Part shown: positions 17,522-26,340 of the stretch, piece after piece
How the letters are laid out: every line of letters starts with the position of its first letter
Position numbering within the stretch: the stretch's first letter is position 1
From: Nocardioides lijunqiniae
GTDB lineage: Bacteria; Actinomycetota; Actinomycetes; Propionibacteriales; Nocardioidaceae
NCBI RefSeq assembly: GCF_015024225.1
Contig: NZ_JACJGM010000005.1
Span: forward strand, 62,001 to 126,000
Length of the DNA: 64,000 nucleotides
Direction: 5' to 3'
The notes under the pieces: model-generated
The model's database searches: none
Told to the model about the DNA's origin: nothing
What the model saw: only the letters and a program-made list of their open reading frames with translations
Program-made: the position numbers and the translations under genes

Positions 17522-18298
17522 ATGACCACGCAGCGACAGCGAGTCGCCATCGTCACCGGCGCGGGAAGCGCCCACGGAATCGGGTTCGCGGCCGCCCGGC
17601 TGCTCGGCGCCGGGGGGAGTCGGGTGGTGATCACCTCGACCACGGACCGCATCTTCGAGCGGGTCACCGAGCTGCGCGCCGACGGCATCCGGGCGGAGGG
17701 GGTGGTCGCCGACCTGACCGATCCCGCTGGTGCGGACACCGTCGTCGCGTGCGCGTCCGACTCGTTCGGCGGCCTGGACATCCTGGTCAACAACGCGGGG
17801 ATGACGTCCGTGTCCGACCACTCCTTCGCCCCGGGTGCGATCGACGGTCTGTCCCTCGACGACTGGCGTGCCTCGCTCGATCGGAACCTGACCACGTCGT
17901 TCCTGATGACCCGCGCGGTGGCCGGACCCATGCAGGCGGCCGGCTACGGCCGCATCGTCAACGTGTCGTCGGTGTCGGGACCCGTCGCCGCCTACCCCGG
18001 CGACGTCGCCTACCACGCGGCGAAGGCCGGCGTCGTCGGGCTGACGCGCGCCACGGCGATCGACATGGCGTCAGCGGGAGTCACCGTGAACGCCGTCGCC
18101 CCGGGCTGGATCGACACCGCCTCGGCCTCGGACTACGAGCGGGCGTTGGGCGCGGCCACACCCGTCGGCCGGTCCGGCACCGCGGACGAGGTGGCGCACG
18201 CGATCGCGTTCCTCGCCGGTGAGGGCGCCTCCTACATCACCGGTCAGCTCATCACGGTCGACGGAGCGAACTCCATCAGCGAGGAGCGCGGGCGGTGA
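17522..18298 (+). CDS. SDR-family oxidoreductase (second), FabG-like
   Basis: 258 aa, ATG with GGAGAGG upstream. TGAGSAHGIG loop (13-22), VNNAGMTS, VNVSSVSGP with catalytic Ser, YHAAKAGVVG (YxxxK), PGWIDTA and ITGQLITVDGANS. It has the extra residues of 3-oxoacyl-reductase-like SDRs, but no acyl-carrier genes are nearby. It is the last gene of the element-D operon and is followed by a strong stem-loop. Confidence 0.88.
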   Translation: MTTQRQRVAIVTGAGSAHGIGFAAARLLGAGGSRVVITSTTDRIFERVTELRADGIRAEGVVADLTDPAGADTVVACASDSFGGLDILVNNAGMTSVSDHSFAPGAIDGLSLDDWRASLDRNLTTSFLMTRAVAGPMQAAGYGRIVNVSSVSGPVAAYPGDVAYHAAKAGVVGLTRATAIDMASAGVTVNAVAPGWIDTASASDYERALGAATPVGRSGTADEVAHAIAFLAGEGASYITGQLITVDGANSISEERGR

Positions 18299-18366
18299 AC
18301 CCCCAGGAGGCCGCCACGCCGCGGCGACGAGCATCGGAGGACCCACGGACGACGCTGCCGACAGCA

Positions 18367-18402
18367 CACGAGCCGCCATCGACGGGGCGATGGCGGCTCG
18401 TG
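18367..18402. terminator. Bidirectional terminator hairpin
   Basis: A perfect 15-bp stem (CACGAGCCGCCATCG / CGATGGCGGCTCGTG) with a 6-nt loop lies between the convergent SDR and glnA genes. There is no T-tract, as is usual at this GC content. Confidence 0.8.
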
Positions 18403-18467
18403 CGGACGATCTGCGGACCAGCGAGGCCCGCTGACGGCGTCGTACCTCGTCAGCGAGCCACTCCAGG

Positions 18468-19892
18468 CTAGATGTCGTAGTAGAGCTCGAACTCGTGCGG
18501 GTGCGGGCGCATCTGCACGGGCAGGATCTCCTGGGTCCGCTTGTAGTCGATCCAGGTCTCGATCAGGTCGGGCGTGAAGACGTTGCCGGCCGTCAGGAAC
18601 TCGTGGTCGGCCTCGAGCGAGTCGAGGACGGCGCCCAGCGAGGTGGGGACCTGGTCGATGTCGGCCATCTCGTCGGGCGGGAGCTCGTAGATGTCCTTGT
18701 CGATCGGGGCGGGCGGCTCGATCTTGTTCTTGATGCCGTCGAGGCCGGCCAGCAGCAACGCCGAGAAGGCGAGGTAGGGGTTGGCCGACGGGTCGGGGCA
18801 CCGGAACTCGATGCGCTTGGCCTTGGGGTTGGAGCCCGTGATCGGGATCCGGACGCAGGCCGAGCGGTTGCGCTGGGAGTAGACCAGCGAGATCGGAGCC
18901 TCGAAGCCCGGCACCAGGCGGTGGTAGGAGTTGACGGTCGGGTTCGTGAACGCCAGCAGCGACGGGGCGTGCTTGAGGATGCCGCCGATGTAGTAGCGCG
19001 CCATGTCCGAGAGGCCGCCGTAGCCGGTCTCGTCGTAGAACAGCGGCTCGCCGTTGTTCCAGATCGACTGGTGCACGTGCATGCCCGAGCCGTTGTCGCC
19101 GAAGATCGGCTTCGGCATGAACGTCGCGGTCTTGCCGTTGCGCCACGCGGTGTTCTTGATGATGTACTTGAACTTCATGACGTCGTCGGCGGCCTTGAGC
19201 AGCTCGTCGAAGCGGTAGTTGATCTCCGCCTGGCCGGCGGTGCCGACCTCGTGGTGCGCACGCTCGACCTGCAGGCCGGCGCGCTCCAGCTCGATGACCA
19301 TCTCGTCGCGCAGCTCGCCGAAGTGGTCGGTGGGCGCGACGGGGAAGTAGCCGCCCTTGTACTTGACCTTGTAGCCGCGGTTGTCGTTCTCGAAGGCGTC
19401 ACCGGTGTTCCAGGCGCCGGCCGAGGAGTTGATCTCGTAGTAGCCGGCGTTGGCCTTGGTCTCGAAGCGCACGTTGTCGAAGACGTAGAACTCCGCCTCC
19501 GGCGCGAAGAACGCGGTGTCGCCGATGCCGGTGGTGCCGAGGTAGGCCATGGCCTTCTTGGCGATGTTGCGCGGGTCGCGCGAGTAGGGCTCGCCCGTGA
19601 GCGGGTCGTGGATGAAGAAGTTGACCACCAGCGTCTTGGCGACGCGGAACGGGTCGATGTAGGCGGTGGTCGGGTCCGGGAACAGCGACATGTCGGACTC
19701 GTGGATGGCCTGGAAGCCACGGATCGAGGAGCCGTCGAAGTTCAGCCCGTCCTCGAAGACGGACTGGTCGAACGACGACACCGGCACCGTGAAGTGCTGC
19801 ATGACGCCCGGCAGGTCACAGAAGCGGACGTCGACCATCTCGACGCGTTCGTCCTTGATGTAGGCGAGCAGCTCGTCGCTGTTCTGGAACAT
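18468..19892 (-). CDS. glnA: Glutamine synthetase type I
   Basis: 474 aa; the ATG at 19892 is chosen because AAGGAGG lies 6 nt upstream. It catalyses ATP-dependent ligation of ammonia to glutamate and is cytosolic and dodecameric. Family marks: the N-terminal beta-grasp with [42 protein letters not shown] and [16 protein letters not shown]. The adenylylation Tyr is present in [10 protein letters not shown], so GlnE-type control is expected. The length is typical of GlnA1. It lies under a GlnR box (20002-20039) with a -10 TAGGTT. Gene order with RDD, DUF4191 and lipA/lipB matches M. tuberculosis glnA1. Confidence 0.97.
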   Translation of the reverse strand: MFQNSDELLAYIKDERVEMVDVRFCDLPGVMQHFTVPVSSFDQSVFEDGLNFDGSSIRGFQAIHESDMSLFPDPTTAYIDPFRVAKTLVVNFFIHDPLTGEPYSRDPRNIAKKAMAYLGTTGIGDTAFFAPEAEFYVFDNVRFETKANAGYYEINSSAGAWNTGDAFENDNRGYKVKYKGGYFPVAPTDHFGELRDEMVIELERAGLQVERAHHEVGTAGQAEINYRFDELLKAADDVMKFKYIIKNTAWRNGKTATFMPKPIFGDNGSGMHVHQSIWNNGEPLFYDETGYGGLSDMARYYIGGILKHAPSLLAFTNPTVNSYHRLVPGFEAPISLVYSQRNRSACVRIPITGSNPKAKRIEFRCPDPSANPYLAFSALLLAGLDGIKNKIEPPAPIDKDIYELPPDEMADIDQVPTSLGAVLDSLEADHEFLTAGNVFTPDLIETWIDYKRTQEILPVQMRPHPHEFELYYDI

Positions 19893-19985
19893 TCGTCCTC
19901 CTTGGCTGCGACCCTCGACGGGACAGCCGGCAAAAGCAAGCAGATGTGGACACCCCGGAGCCACATTGCACCGAGGGGTGACCCG

Positions 19986-19991
19986 AACCTA
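19986..19991 (-). promoter_or_regulatory. glnA -10 element
   Basis: TAGGTT on the minus strand lies 10 bp downstream of the GlnR box and gives a predicted start near 19979 and a leader of about 87 nt before glnA. Confidence 0.5.
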
Positions 19992-20001
19992 CGAACGGGC
20001 C

Positions 20002-20039
20002 ATTTCTCGACCGTATCGGTTTCGTTTCGGGGATGTAAC
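20002..20039 (-). promoter_or_regulatory. GlnR operator upstream of glnA
   Basis: On the minus strand: GTTAC-n6-GAAAC-n6-GATAC-n6-GAAAT, which matches the actinobacterial GlnR consensus gTnAC-n6-GaAAC repeated twice, with exact spacing. It lies just upstream of the -10, as expected for an activator. Confidence 0.85.
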
Positions 20040-20101
20040 AGGTGGCCGGTAGGCGGTTGCCGACCGACGGCTCGATAGCCTGCGGGGGTGAGGACGACCT
20101 G

Positions 20102-20515
20102 ATGACACCGCCGCTGGAGAGCGCGTCCTGGCCCCGGCGCGTGCTCGCGCTGTTCGTCGACTGGTTCGCCTCGACCCTCGCGGTCATCGCCTTCGTGGGT
20201 CTCGACGCCTACGGCGAGACCGGCAGCAACGCCCAGCTCTACGTCCTGCTCGTGTACGTCGTGGAGTCGGCGCTCTTCACCTGGCTGCTCGGCGGCTCGT
20301 TCGGCAAGCTCGCCACGCGGCTGCGCGTGGTCCCCGCCGACGGCCGGCTGCGCCCCCTCAACCCGTTCAAGGCGCTCCTGCGCCAGGCGATGATCGCCCT
20401 GGTGATCCCGCCCCTGGTCTACCGCGCCGACGGTCGCGGTTTGCACGACCTCGTGGCGGGAACGGTGACGGTCACGCTGCAGACGTTCCGCGGCCTGCGC
20501 CCCGGCCCCGCCTGA
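20102..20515 (+). CDS. RDD-family membrane protein
   Basis: 137 aa from ATG with GAGGA 7 nt upstream; an upstream in-frame GTG at 20042 has no ribosome binding site. It has about three hydrophobic segments (VLALFVDWFASTLAVIAFVGL, YVLLVYVVESALFTWLLGG, MIALVIPPLVY) and the defining Arg/Asp residues (PRRVLALFVDW; GRGLHDLVAGT). Inner-membrane protein of unknown function. The location next to glnA is conserved in actinobacteria. Confidence 0.88.
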   Translation: MTPPLESASWPRRVLALFVDWFASTLAVIAFVGLDAYGETGSNAQLYVLLVYVVESALFTWLLGGSFGKLATRLRVVPADGRLRPLNPFKALLRQAMIALVIPPLVYRADGRGLHDLVAGTVTVTLQTFRGLRPGPA

Positions 20516-20554
20516 CCACCCAGCCTGAACACCCAGCCTGACCACCCAGCCTGA
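20516..20554 (+). repeat. Three 13-bp tandem repeats right after the RDD stop
   Basis: Units CCACCCAGCCTGA, ACACCCAGCCTGA and CCACCCAGCCTGA are followed by a partial CCACCC. They begin immediately after the RDD stop codon and the first unit repeats the sense of the preceding bases (GCCTGA), so the array looks like slippage duplication of the gene's end. Confidence 0.8.
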
Positions 20555-20594
20555 CCACCCGCTCCTCTGCCTCACCCCTCCCGAAAGGCACGAC

Positions 20595-21431
20595 ATGTCC
20601 CGCTCCCTCTTCCGCCGGACCGCCTCCGCCGCGGTCCTGTCCCTGGCCCTCACCTCGCTCGCCGCGTGCGGGGGAGACGACGAGAGCGGTGACGACTCCG
20701 GCTCCGGCGGCGGCACGTCGGCGTTCGACCGCATGGGCGGCTCCGAGGAGCCGACCGACGGCGCGACCGACGAGCCCACCGAGGAGTCGACGGAGGAGGC
20801 CGAGCCCACCGCCGGCGAGGAGGTCGAGGCCTCCGAGATGGTCGGCATCTTCGCCGCGGCGTTCGAGGAGGCCAGCACCGCGACGTTCACGATGAACATC
20901 GAGGGCGCGGCGGCCTACGAGGCCGATGGCCAGGCCGACTTCACCCAGACGCCCACGGCCATGAGCATGTCCATCAACGTCGGCGAGATGCAGCCGATCA
21001 AGATGGTGCTGGTCGACAACACGCTGTACCAGCAGAACCCCGGCACCGAGAAGTACACCTCCACGTCGCTCGACGACCCGAGCAACCCGCTGTCGAGCCT
21101 GGGCGACCAGCTCGACATCCGCTCGCAGTTCGACACCATGGAGAAGGCCATCACCGGCGCCACGTACGTCGGCGAGGAGGACGGCCTCGAGCACTACAGC
21201 ATCGTGCTGGACTCGGCGACGCTGCTGGAGGCGCAGGACGCCGACACCACCTCGCTGCCCGAGGGCTCGCTCCCGCCGTCGTTCACCTACGAGCTGTTCT
21301 TCGACGACGAGGGGTACTTCCGCAAGATGGTCGCCGACCTCGGTGAGCTGGGCGGCGAGATGACCGCCAGCTACGACAACTGGGGCGAGCCTGTCGACAT
21401 CAAGGCGCCCCCGGCCTCGCAGATCCAGTAG
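20595..21431 (+). CDS. Secreted lipoprotein, LprG/LppX-like
   Basis: 278 aa. Signal peptide with lipobox LTSLAAC (acylated C25), then a long acidic Gly/Ser/Glu/Thr linker (about 26-80) and a beta-rich domain with the LppX_LprAFG pattern: FTMNIEGAAAYEADGQADF, VGEMQPIKMVLVDNTLYQQNPGTEKYTS, YSIVLDSATLLEA and YELFFDDEGYFRKMVADL. Family members are periplasmic-face lipid or lipoglycan carriers in mycobacteria, but the ligand is not predictable here. GAAAGG precedes the ATG. It lies 79 bp after the RDD gene, possibly in the same transcript. Confidence 0.85.
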   Translation: MSRSLFRRTASAAVLSLALTSLAACGGDDESGDDSGSGGGTSAFDRMGGSEEPTDGATDEPTEESTEEAEPTAGEEVEASEMVGIFAAAFEEASTATFTMNIEGAAAYEADGQADFTQTPTAMSMSINVGEMQPIKMVLVDNTLYQQNPGTEKYTSTSLDDPSNPLSSLGDQLDIRSQFDTMEKAITGATYVGEEDGLEHYSIVLDSATLLEAQDADTTSLPEGSLPPSFTYELFFDDEGYFRKMVADLGELGGEMTASYDNWGEPVDIKAPPASQIQ

Positions 21432-21445
21432 GTCGCCGCTCGAAG

Positions 21446-21469
21446 CCCCCGGGGGCACGCCCCCGGGGG
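21446..21469. terminator. GC hairpin after lipoprotein gene
   Basis: CCCCCGGGGGC-AC-GCCCCCGGGGG is an 11-bp inverted repeat 14 bp past the lipoprotein stop, between convergent genes. Confidence 0.6.
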
Positions 21470-21542
21470 TTGAGCAGGTGGTGCAGCGTCGGGGGTTGAG
21501 GAGGTTGCGCAGCCTCGGGGGTTGAGGAGGTTGCGCAGCAAC
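21465..21542 (+). repeat. Three 26-bp tandem repeat units
   Basis: Each unit starts GGGGGTTGAG and continues (C/G)AGGTGGTGCAGC or GAGGTTGCGCAGC. The third unit runs into AACCGTCTCGAAACCC. The GTTGAGGAGGTTGCGCAGCAAC ... CGTCTCGAAAC type is a familiar dispersed intergenic sequence in Nocardioides-like genomes (from memory, not searched). Confidence 0.75.
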
Positions 21543-21575
21543 CGTCTCGAAACCCCTCGGGCGAGCAGCAGAGGC

Positions 21576-22292
21576 TCAGCGGCCGCGCATGTTGCCGCGC
21601 ATGCCCTTCATGCTCGTGGGCACGGGGCCCTTCGGCATGGGGATCGCGGAGCGGTTGGCGTCGAGGGCCTTGATCCGGTTGAGGACGTCGGTCAGCTCGG
21701 CGGGCTTGACCTGACGGCCGAGCTTCTGGACGTGGCGCACCAGCTTGGCCAGCGGCACCTGGCCCTCGCCGTCGCCCACGACGACCTCGTGGATCGGGGT
21801 CTCGGCCGCGACGCGCTCGTGCTTGCGCCGCTCGGAGGTGAGGATCTGGCGGACGCGGTGCTGGTTGCCCTCGGCGACGAGCACGATGCCCGGAGGGCCC
21901 ACCACGCGGTGCACGACGTCCTGCTGCTTGTTGAACGCGATCACGGGGTCGGTCTTCCAGCCGCGCTTGAGCATCGTCAGGGCGCTCGCGGCGGCACCGG
22001 GCTGCCCGGCCATGCGGTCGTAGGCCGTGCGCTGCGCGCGGCGGGAGAACACGATCATCGCGCCGAGCAGGCCGAAGAGCAGCGCGCCGACGACCGACAT
22101 GATCCACTGCACGACGCCCTCGCCGGGCAGCACGTAGAACAGCGCGAAGCCCACCGCACCGAACAGCAGGAACGACCCGAGCAGCCACAGCCCGATCCGC
22201 TTGTCGGTCTGCTTCGTCATCCGGTAGGTGGCGACGATCTGCTGACGACGGTTCATGTCGGCGGGATCGGTGGGCGTGTCCTTCTTGGCCAT
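21576..22292 (-). CDS. DUF4191 family membrane protein
   Basis: 238 aa. Two transmembrane helices near the N-terminus (IGLWLLGSFLLFGAVGFALFYVL and WIMSVVGALLFGLLGAMIVFS) are followed by a conserved cytosolic domain (AQRTAYDRMAGQPGAAASALTMLKRGWKTDPVIAFNKQQDVVHRVVGPPGIVLVAEG). The C-terminus is Met/Gly/Arg-rich. The family is restricted to actinobacteria and regularly sits beside lipA (Rv2219 position in M. tuberculosis). Function unknown. It lies 50 bp downstream of lipA and is probably co-transcribed. Confidence 0.9.
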   Translation of the reverse strand: MAKKDTPTDPADMNRRQQIVATYRMTKQTDKRIGLWLLGSFLLFGAVGFALFYVLPGEGVVQWIMSVVGALLFGLLGAMIVFSRRAQRTAYDRMAGQPGAAASALTMLKRGWKTDPVIAFNKQQDVVHRVVGPPGIVLVAEGNQHRVRQILTSERRKHERVAAETPIHEVVVGDGEGQVPLAKLVRHVQKLGRQVKPAELTDVLNRIKALDANRSAIPMPKGPVPTSMKGMRGNMRGR

Positions 22293-22342
22293 GGCTGTGG
22301 AGCTGCCTTACTCGTTCGGGCCGACCCGCGGTGGGTGCGGAG

Positions 22343-23305
22343 TCAGGCGGTGGCGGTGGAGACCGTGCTGGTGGTGCCCTCGCGGGCGTCCATCGCCTGA
22401 CGGTACAGCCGACCGGCGCGGTACGACGAACGGACCAGCGGACCCGAGAGGACTCCGGAGAACCCGATCTCGTCGGCCTCGTCACGCAGCTCCACGAACT
22501 CCTCAGGCTTGACCCAGCGCTCGACCGGGTGGTGGCGCAGCGAGGGGCGGAGGTACTGGGTGATCGTGATGAGCTCGCAGCCCGCGCCGTGCAGGTCGCG
22601 CAGCGCCTGCGAGACCTCCTCGCGGGTCTCGCCCATGCCGAGGATCAGGTTGGACTTGGTGACCAGGCCGAAGTCGCGGGCCTGGGTGATGACATCGAGC
22701 GAGCGGTCGTAGCGGAACGCCGGACGGATCCGCTTGAAGATCCGCGGCACGGTCTCGACGTTGTGGGCCAGCACCTCGGGGCGCGACTCGAACACCTCGC
22801 GCAGGAGGTCCGGCTTGCCGTTGAAGTCGGGGATCAGGTTCTCGACGCCGGTGCCGGGGTTGAGGTCGTGGATGGCGCGCACGGTCTCGGCGTACAGCCA
22901 GGCGCCGCCGTCCTCGAGGTCGTCGCGCGCGACGCCGGTGATGGTGGCGTAACGCAGCTCCATCTTCTGCACCGACTCGGCCACGCGGCGCGGCTCGTCA
23001 CGGTCGAGGGGCTGCGGCTTGCCGGTGTCGATCTGGCAGAAGTCGCAGCGGCGCGTGCACTGGTCGCCGCCGATGAGGAACGTCGCCTCGCGGTCCTCCC
23101 AGCACTCGAAGATGTTGGGGCAGCCCGCCTCCTGGCAGACCGTGTGCAGGCCCTCGGACTTCACGAGGCTCTGCAGGTGCTTGTACTCCGGGCCCATCTT
23201 GGCCCGGGTCTTGATCCACTCCGGCTTCCGCTCGATCGGGGTCTCGGCGTTGCGGACCTCGAGGCGGAGCAGCTTGCGGCCCTCAGGGGCGGGAGCGGTG
23301 GTCAC
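22343..23305 (-). CDS. lipA: Lipoyl synthase (radical SAM)
   Basis: 320 aa from GTG at 23305 ([13 protein letters not shown]); an in-frame GTG at 23338 is less likely. Inserts two sulfurs into octanoyl-protein. Both iron-sulfur sites are visible: auxiliary cluster C57, C62, C68 ([12 protein letters not shown]) and radical SAM C83, C87, C90 (CTRRCDFC). Further conserved parts: [28 protein letters not shown] and the terminal Ser region [14 protein letters not shown] that supplies a cluster ligand. A possible -10 (TACAGT) ends 8 nt before the GTG, giving a near-leaderless mRNA. It is downstream of lipB and acts on SucB and GcvH-type proteins. Confidence 0.96.
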   Translation of the reverse strand: MTTAPAPEGRKLLRLEVRNAETPIERKPEWIKTRAKMGPEYKHLQSLVKSEGLHTVCQEAGCPNIFECWEDREATFLIGGDQCTRRCDFCQIDTGKPQPLDRDEPRRVAESVQKMELRYATITGVARDDLEDGGAWLYAETVRAIHDLNPGTGVENLIPDFNGKPDLLREVFESRPEVLAHNVETVPRIFKRIRPAFRYDRSLDVITQARDFGLVTKSNLILGMGETREEVSQALRDLHGAGCELITITQYLRPSLRHHPVERWVKPEEFVELRDEADEIGFSGVLSGPLVRSSYRAGRLYRQAMDAREGTTSTVSTATA

Positions 23306-23386
23306 GTCGGTCAACTGTACGCCGGGCCAGGGGGCCACCCAACTCGGCTCACCCGGTGGTCGCAGGCGGCTGCCGTGGCGCGGCCG

Positions 23387-24112
23387 TCAGGGGGTGACGA
23401 GCTCGATGCGAGGGGCGCGACCGGGCTCGGGACGCGCGTCGTAGTCGGGCGTCGGGGTGTACGGACCCCAGGCGAGCAGGTCGCGCAGGTGGCGCTCGAC
23501 CGAGGGCAGCACCTCCTCGACACCGACCCGGCGGCCGAGCTCCTGCGAGAGCGTCGTGACGCCCGCGTCGGCGATCCCGCAGGGCACGAAGCGGTCGTAC
23601 CAGGCGAGGTCGACGTCGCAGTTGAGGCTGAACCCGTGCATCGTGACGCCGCGGCTCACGCGGATGCCGAGGGCGGCCACCTTGCGCTCGGGGCCGTGGT
23701 CGTCGGCGCGCAGCCAGACGCCGCTGCGACCCGGGACCCGTGCGGTCACGACGCCGAGGTCGGCGCACACCTGGATCAGCGCCTCCTCGACGCGGCGGAC
23801 GTAGTCGACGACCTTCACGTGGTCGGGCAGCCGCACGATGGGGTAGCCCACGAGCTGGCCGGGACCGTGGAAGGTGATCTTGCCCCCGCGGTCGACGTCG
23901 ACCACGTCGGCGCCACCGGCGTCGGCCGGCCGCTCGTGCGGCTCGGTGCGCTTGCCGGCGGTGTAGACGGGCGGGTGCTCGAGCAGCAGGACGGTCCCGG
24001 GCTGCTCGTCGTCGGACACGCGGGCGTGCACGTCGCGCTGCAGCTCCCAGGCCGCGAGGTAGTCCAGGGCGTCGGCGCCGAGGCCGACCTGCTCGAAGCG
24101 GAGCTCACTCAC
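23387..24112 (-). CDS. lipB: Lipoyl(octanoyl) transferase
   Basis: 241 aa, GTG start, apparently leaderless (TAGCAT-N6-GTG). Moves octanoate from ACP to lipoyl domains, the first step of lipoate synthesis. Conserved [51 protein letters not shown] with catalytic K144, and FVPCGI with catalytic C178 are all present. It is adjacent to lipA, which completes the cofactor. The C-terminal tail is Pro/Arg-rich and not conserved. Confidence 0.96.
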   Translation of the reverse strand: MSELRFEQVGLGADALDYLAAWELQRDVHARVSDDEQPGTVLLLEHPPVYTAGKRTEPHERPADAGGADVVDVDRGGKITFHGPGQLVGYPIVRLPDHVKVVDYVRRVEEALIQVCADLGVVTARVPGRSGVWLRADDHGPERKVAALGIRVSRGVTMHGFSLNCDVDLAWYDRFVPCGIADAGVTTLSQELGRRVGVEEVLPSVERHLRDLLAWGPYTPTPDYDARPEPGRAPRIELVTP

Positions 24113-24118
24113 GTCTCG

Positions 24119-24124
24119 ATGCTA
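24119..24124 (-). promoter_or_regulatory. Leaderless promoter -10 of lipB
   Basis: TAGCAT, then 6 nt, then GTG. Confidence 0.5.
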
Positions 24125-24244
24125 CTCGGGGCCCGCGGTCTAGACACCGCGCCCGCTTCGGCGCCGGCCCTATCGCGGCCGGACGTCCGCTCGTAGGTTT
24201 CGCGAGCAGTGGGGCACCCCGCTCCGCTCGGAAGGAGACCCCCC

Positions 24245-24856
24245 ATGATCACGACCAGCCTGCGGTGGGTCCGGAGCAACGCCGTCGCCCTCGTCGCCCT
24301 CACCGTGGCGATGGGCGGCACGTCGTACGCCGTGGCCGCGCTGCCCAAGAACTCCGTCACCAGCCGGGCGATCGCGCCCGACGCGGTGCGGTCGGGGGAC
24401 GTCAAGAACGGCTCCCTGCTGCGCAGGGACTTCAAGGCCGGTCAGCTGCCCCGCGGCGCGACCGGCGCGCAGGGCGCGCCCGGGCGCTCGGCGCTCACCA
24501 CCCTGAGGATCGGGGAGACGGTGACCGGGGTGGTCGGCATGGACACCGAGGTCGCAGCCGCCGGAGGAGACCTCCGGACCTGGGCGAGCTTCCCCATCCC
24601 CGGAACGACAGGGCCCCTCCAGGTCCGGATCGACGGAGCGGCCGCGGAGACGGAGTGCACGGGCGTGGCCGGCGCTCCCACGGCCCCCAACGGCTTCCTC
24701 TGCGTCTACCCCCAGGGTGCGGTCAACCCCGTGTTCGGCCCCCTGACCCACGAGGTCGCCTACCGCAACCGTCTGGGCTTCAGCGTGGTGTGGGGTCCCG
24801 TCTCGTCGGGGGACACCTTCTTCTACGGCACCTACGCCTACACGCAGGGCGACTGA
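24245..24856 (+). CDS. Exported protein with KNSV/VKNGSL repeat region
   Basis: 203 aa from ATG with AAGGAG 7 nt upstream. The N-terminal signal sequence (VRSNAVALVALTVAMGGTSYAVAAL) is followed by LPKNSVTSRAI, DAVRSGDVKNGSLLRRDFKAGQLP, a short Gly-rich stretch (GATGAQGAPGR) and a beta-rich C-terminal domain of about 120 residues with two Cys (likely a disulfide). The same N-terminal architecture recurs in many actinobacterial surface proteins. Function unknown. Monocistronic between convergent and divergent neighbours. Confidence 0.75.
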   Translation: MITTSLRWVRSNAVALVALTVAMGGTSYAVAALPKNSVTSRAIAPDAVRSGDVKNGSLLRRDFKAGQLPRGATGAQGAPGRSALTTLRIGETVTGVVGMDTEVAAAGGDLRTWASFPIPGTTGPLQVRIDGAAAETECTGVAGAPTAPNGFLCVYPQGAVNPVFGPLTHEVAYRNRLGFSVVWGPVSSGDTFFYGTYAYTQGD

Positions 24857-24869
24857 GGGACCAGGTCGC

Positions 24870-25751
24870 TCAGAGGCGGGAGCCGAGGAAGGCCAGCTGG
24901 TCCGGGAGCACCCGGCGCCAGTAGGCCCGGTCGTGGGCGCCCGGCTCGAACGTCGCGGTCACCTCCGCGTCGGAGGGGAAGCCGTCCACGTAGTCCTCGA
25001 CGTCGCGGTAGAACGGGTCGCCGGTGCCGCAGTCGATGCGCACGGCGGTGCCGGCCAGGTCCTCCTGGCGGCCGGTGACGGTGAACTCGCGGTACTCCGC
25101 CTCGTCCTCGAAGCCGGAGCGGCTCGCGGACGAGGCATCGGACCAGAGCGCCGGCGAGCCGACCGCCACGACCGGTGCGCGCCCGGGCCCCAGCAGCCCG
25201 GCCAGCCGGAGCGCGCCGTACCCGCCCATCGACCAGCCGAGGAGTCCGATCCGGGCGACGTCGAGGTCGTCGCGGCGACCGAGCAGGGGCAGGAGCTCGT
25301 CGGTCACCATCGCGCCCGCGTCCTCCCCGTCGGGTCGTGGGTGCCAGTAGGAGCGCCCGCCCTCGGGCGCGACGACGACGAACGGCGGGACGCCGTCTGC
25401 CACCGCCGCGGCGAGGAACTGCGGGATCCCCACGCCGCCGGGCTGGAAGGCATCGAGCCTCCACCCCAGTCCGTGCAGGGCCACCACGACCGGCAGGCGG
25501 GCACCCTCGGCGCCGGGCGGGCGCAGCAGCACCCATCCGGTGCGGGCGCCGCGCCGCTCGGAGACGAACGAGCCGGTCTCGACCGGCCCCGGCGCGATGT
25601 CGGGCACGCGTCCGGGCTCGCCGTTCAGGCCGAGCGCGGCCTGGAGGGCGGGCCGGCCGGGCAGGACGCCCTCGACGACTCCGGCCGTGCCGGCCACGCC
25701 CACCGTCGTCACCGCGGCGGCACCCAGCAGGACTCCGCGTCGGCTCAGCAC
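24870..25751 (-). CDS. Tat-exported esterase/alpha-beta hydrolase
   Basis: 293 aa from GTG at 25751 (MLSRRGVLLGAAAV), chosen because GAGGA lies 7 nt upstream and it places the twin-arginine motif SRRGVLLG at the very start. The mature part is an esterase-D/PHB-depolymerase-like hydrolase: LPVVVALHGLGWRLDAF (oxyanion loop), APEGGRSYWHP, nucleophile elbow LGWSMGGYGALRLAG and a late His in EPGAHDRAYWRRVLP. Secreted folded enzyme; substrate unknown. A mycolyltransferase-like fold is also possible, but the residues fit carboxylesterases better. Confidence 0.82.
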   Translation of the reverse strand: MLSRRGVLLGAAAVTTVGVAGTAGVVEGVLPGRPALQAALGLNGEPGRVPDIAPGPVETGSFVSERRGARTGWVLLRPPGAEGARLPVVVALHGLGWRLDAFQPGGVGIPQFLAAAVADGVPPFVVVAPEGGRSYWHPRPDGEDAGAMVTDELLPLLGRRDDLDVARIGLLGWSMGGYGALRLAGLLGPGRAPVVAVGSPALWSDASSASRSGFEDEAEYREFTVTGRQEDLAGTAVRIDCGTGDPFYRDVEDYVDGFPSDAEVTATFEPGAHDRAYWRRVLPDQLAFLGSRL

Positions 25752-25815
25752 GAGCCGATCCTCGCAGCCTGTGGACAACCGCCGAGGAGGTCCGCGATCG
25801 GGGTAGGAGCAAGGG

Positions 25816-26340
25816 ATGAACGCACGTCCTGTGACGCCGGTGATGACGGTCTGGTTGCTGGTCCTCCTGCTGGCGAGCGCCTGCTCGTCGGCGCCGACCG
25901 CCGAGCGGTCGACCGGGCCTCCGCCGGCGGCCGCGCAGGAGTCGCCGGTGGCGGTGCTGCAGGCCTGGGACGAGCGACGTGCGGCGGCGTGGGCCGGCGG
26001 TGACGTCGCCGCGCTGCGCCGTCTCTACGTCGCCGGCTCGGTGGCCGGCGTGCGCGACGTGACGATGCTGAGGCGCTACGTCGAGCGCGGGCTGACGGTG
26101 GCCGCCCTGGACGTGCAGGTGCTGTCCGGACGCGTCGTCGGGCGCGAGCCCGACCGGTTGACCATGGAGGTCACCGAGCGGCTGGCGCACGCCTCGGCGT
26201 CGGACGGCGCGCGGTCGTGGCGGCTCCCGCGCGGCGGGGTGGCGACGCGGCGGGTGACGTTGCGCCTGGTCCGCGGCGACTGGCTCGTCGCGCAGGTGGC
26301 CGCCGTGGCGCCGTCAGCGCAGCCGTCAGCGCAGCCCTGA
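25816..26340 (+). CDS. Small secreted lipoprotein, unknown function
   Basis: 174 aa. Signal peptide with lipobox LLASAC (C23), a Pro/Ala linker, then an about 110-residue alpha/beta domain (VAVLQAWDERRAAAWAGGDVAALRRLYVAGSVAG...) with the look of an NTF2/SnoaL-like fold (inference). It ends in a duplicated SAQPSAQP. TAGGAG-N6-ATG could be a ribosome binding site or a leaderless -10. The 3' end overlaps the convergent epimerase gene by 15 bp. Confidence 0.72.
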   Translation: MNARPVTPVMTVWLLVLLLASACSSAPTAERSTGPPPAAAQESPVAVLQAWDERRAAAWAGGDVAALRRLYVAGSVAGVRDVTMLRRYVERGLTVAALDVQVLSGRVVGREPDRLTMEVTERLAHASASDGARSWRLPRGGVATRRVTLRLVRGDWLVAQVAAVAPSAQPSAQP

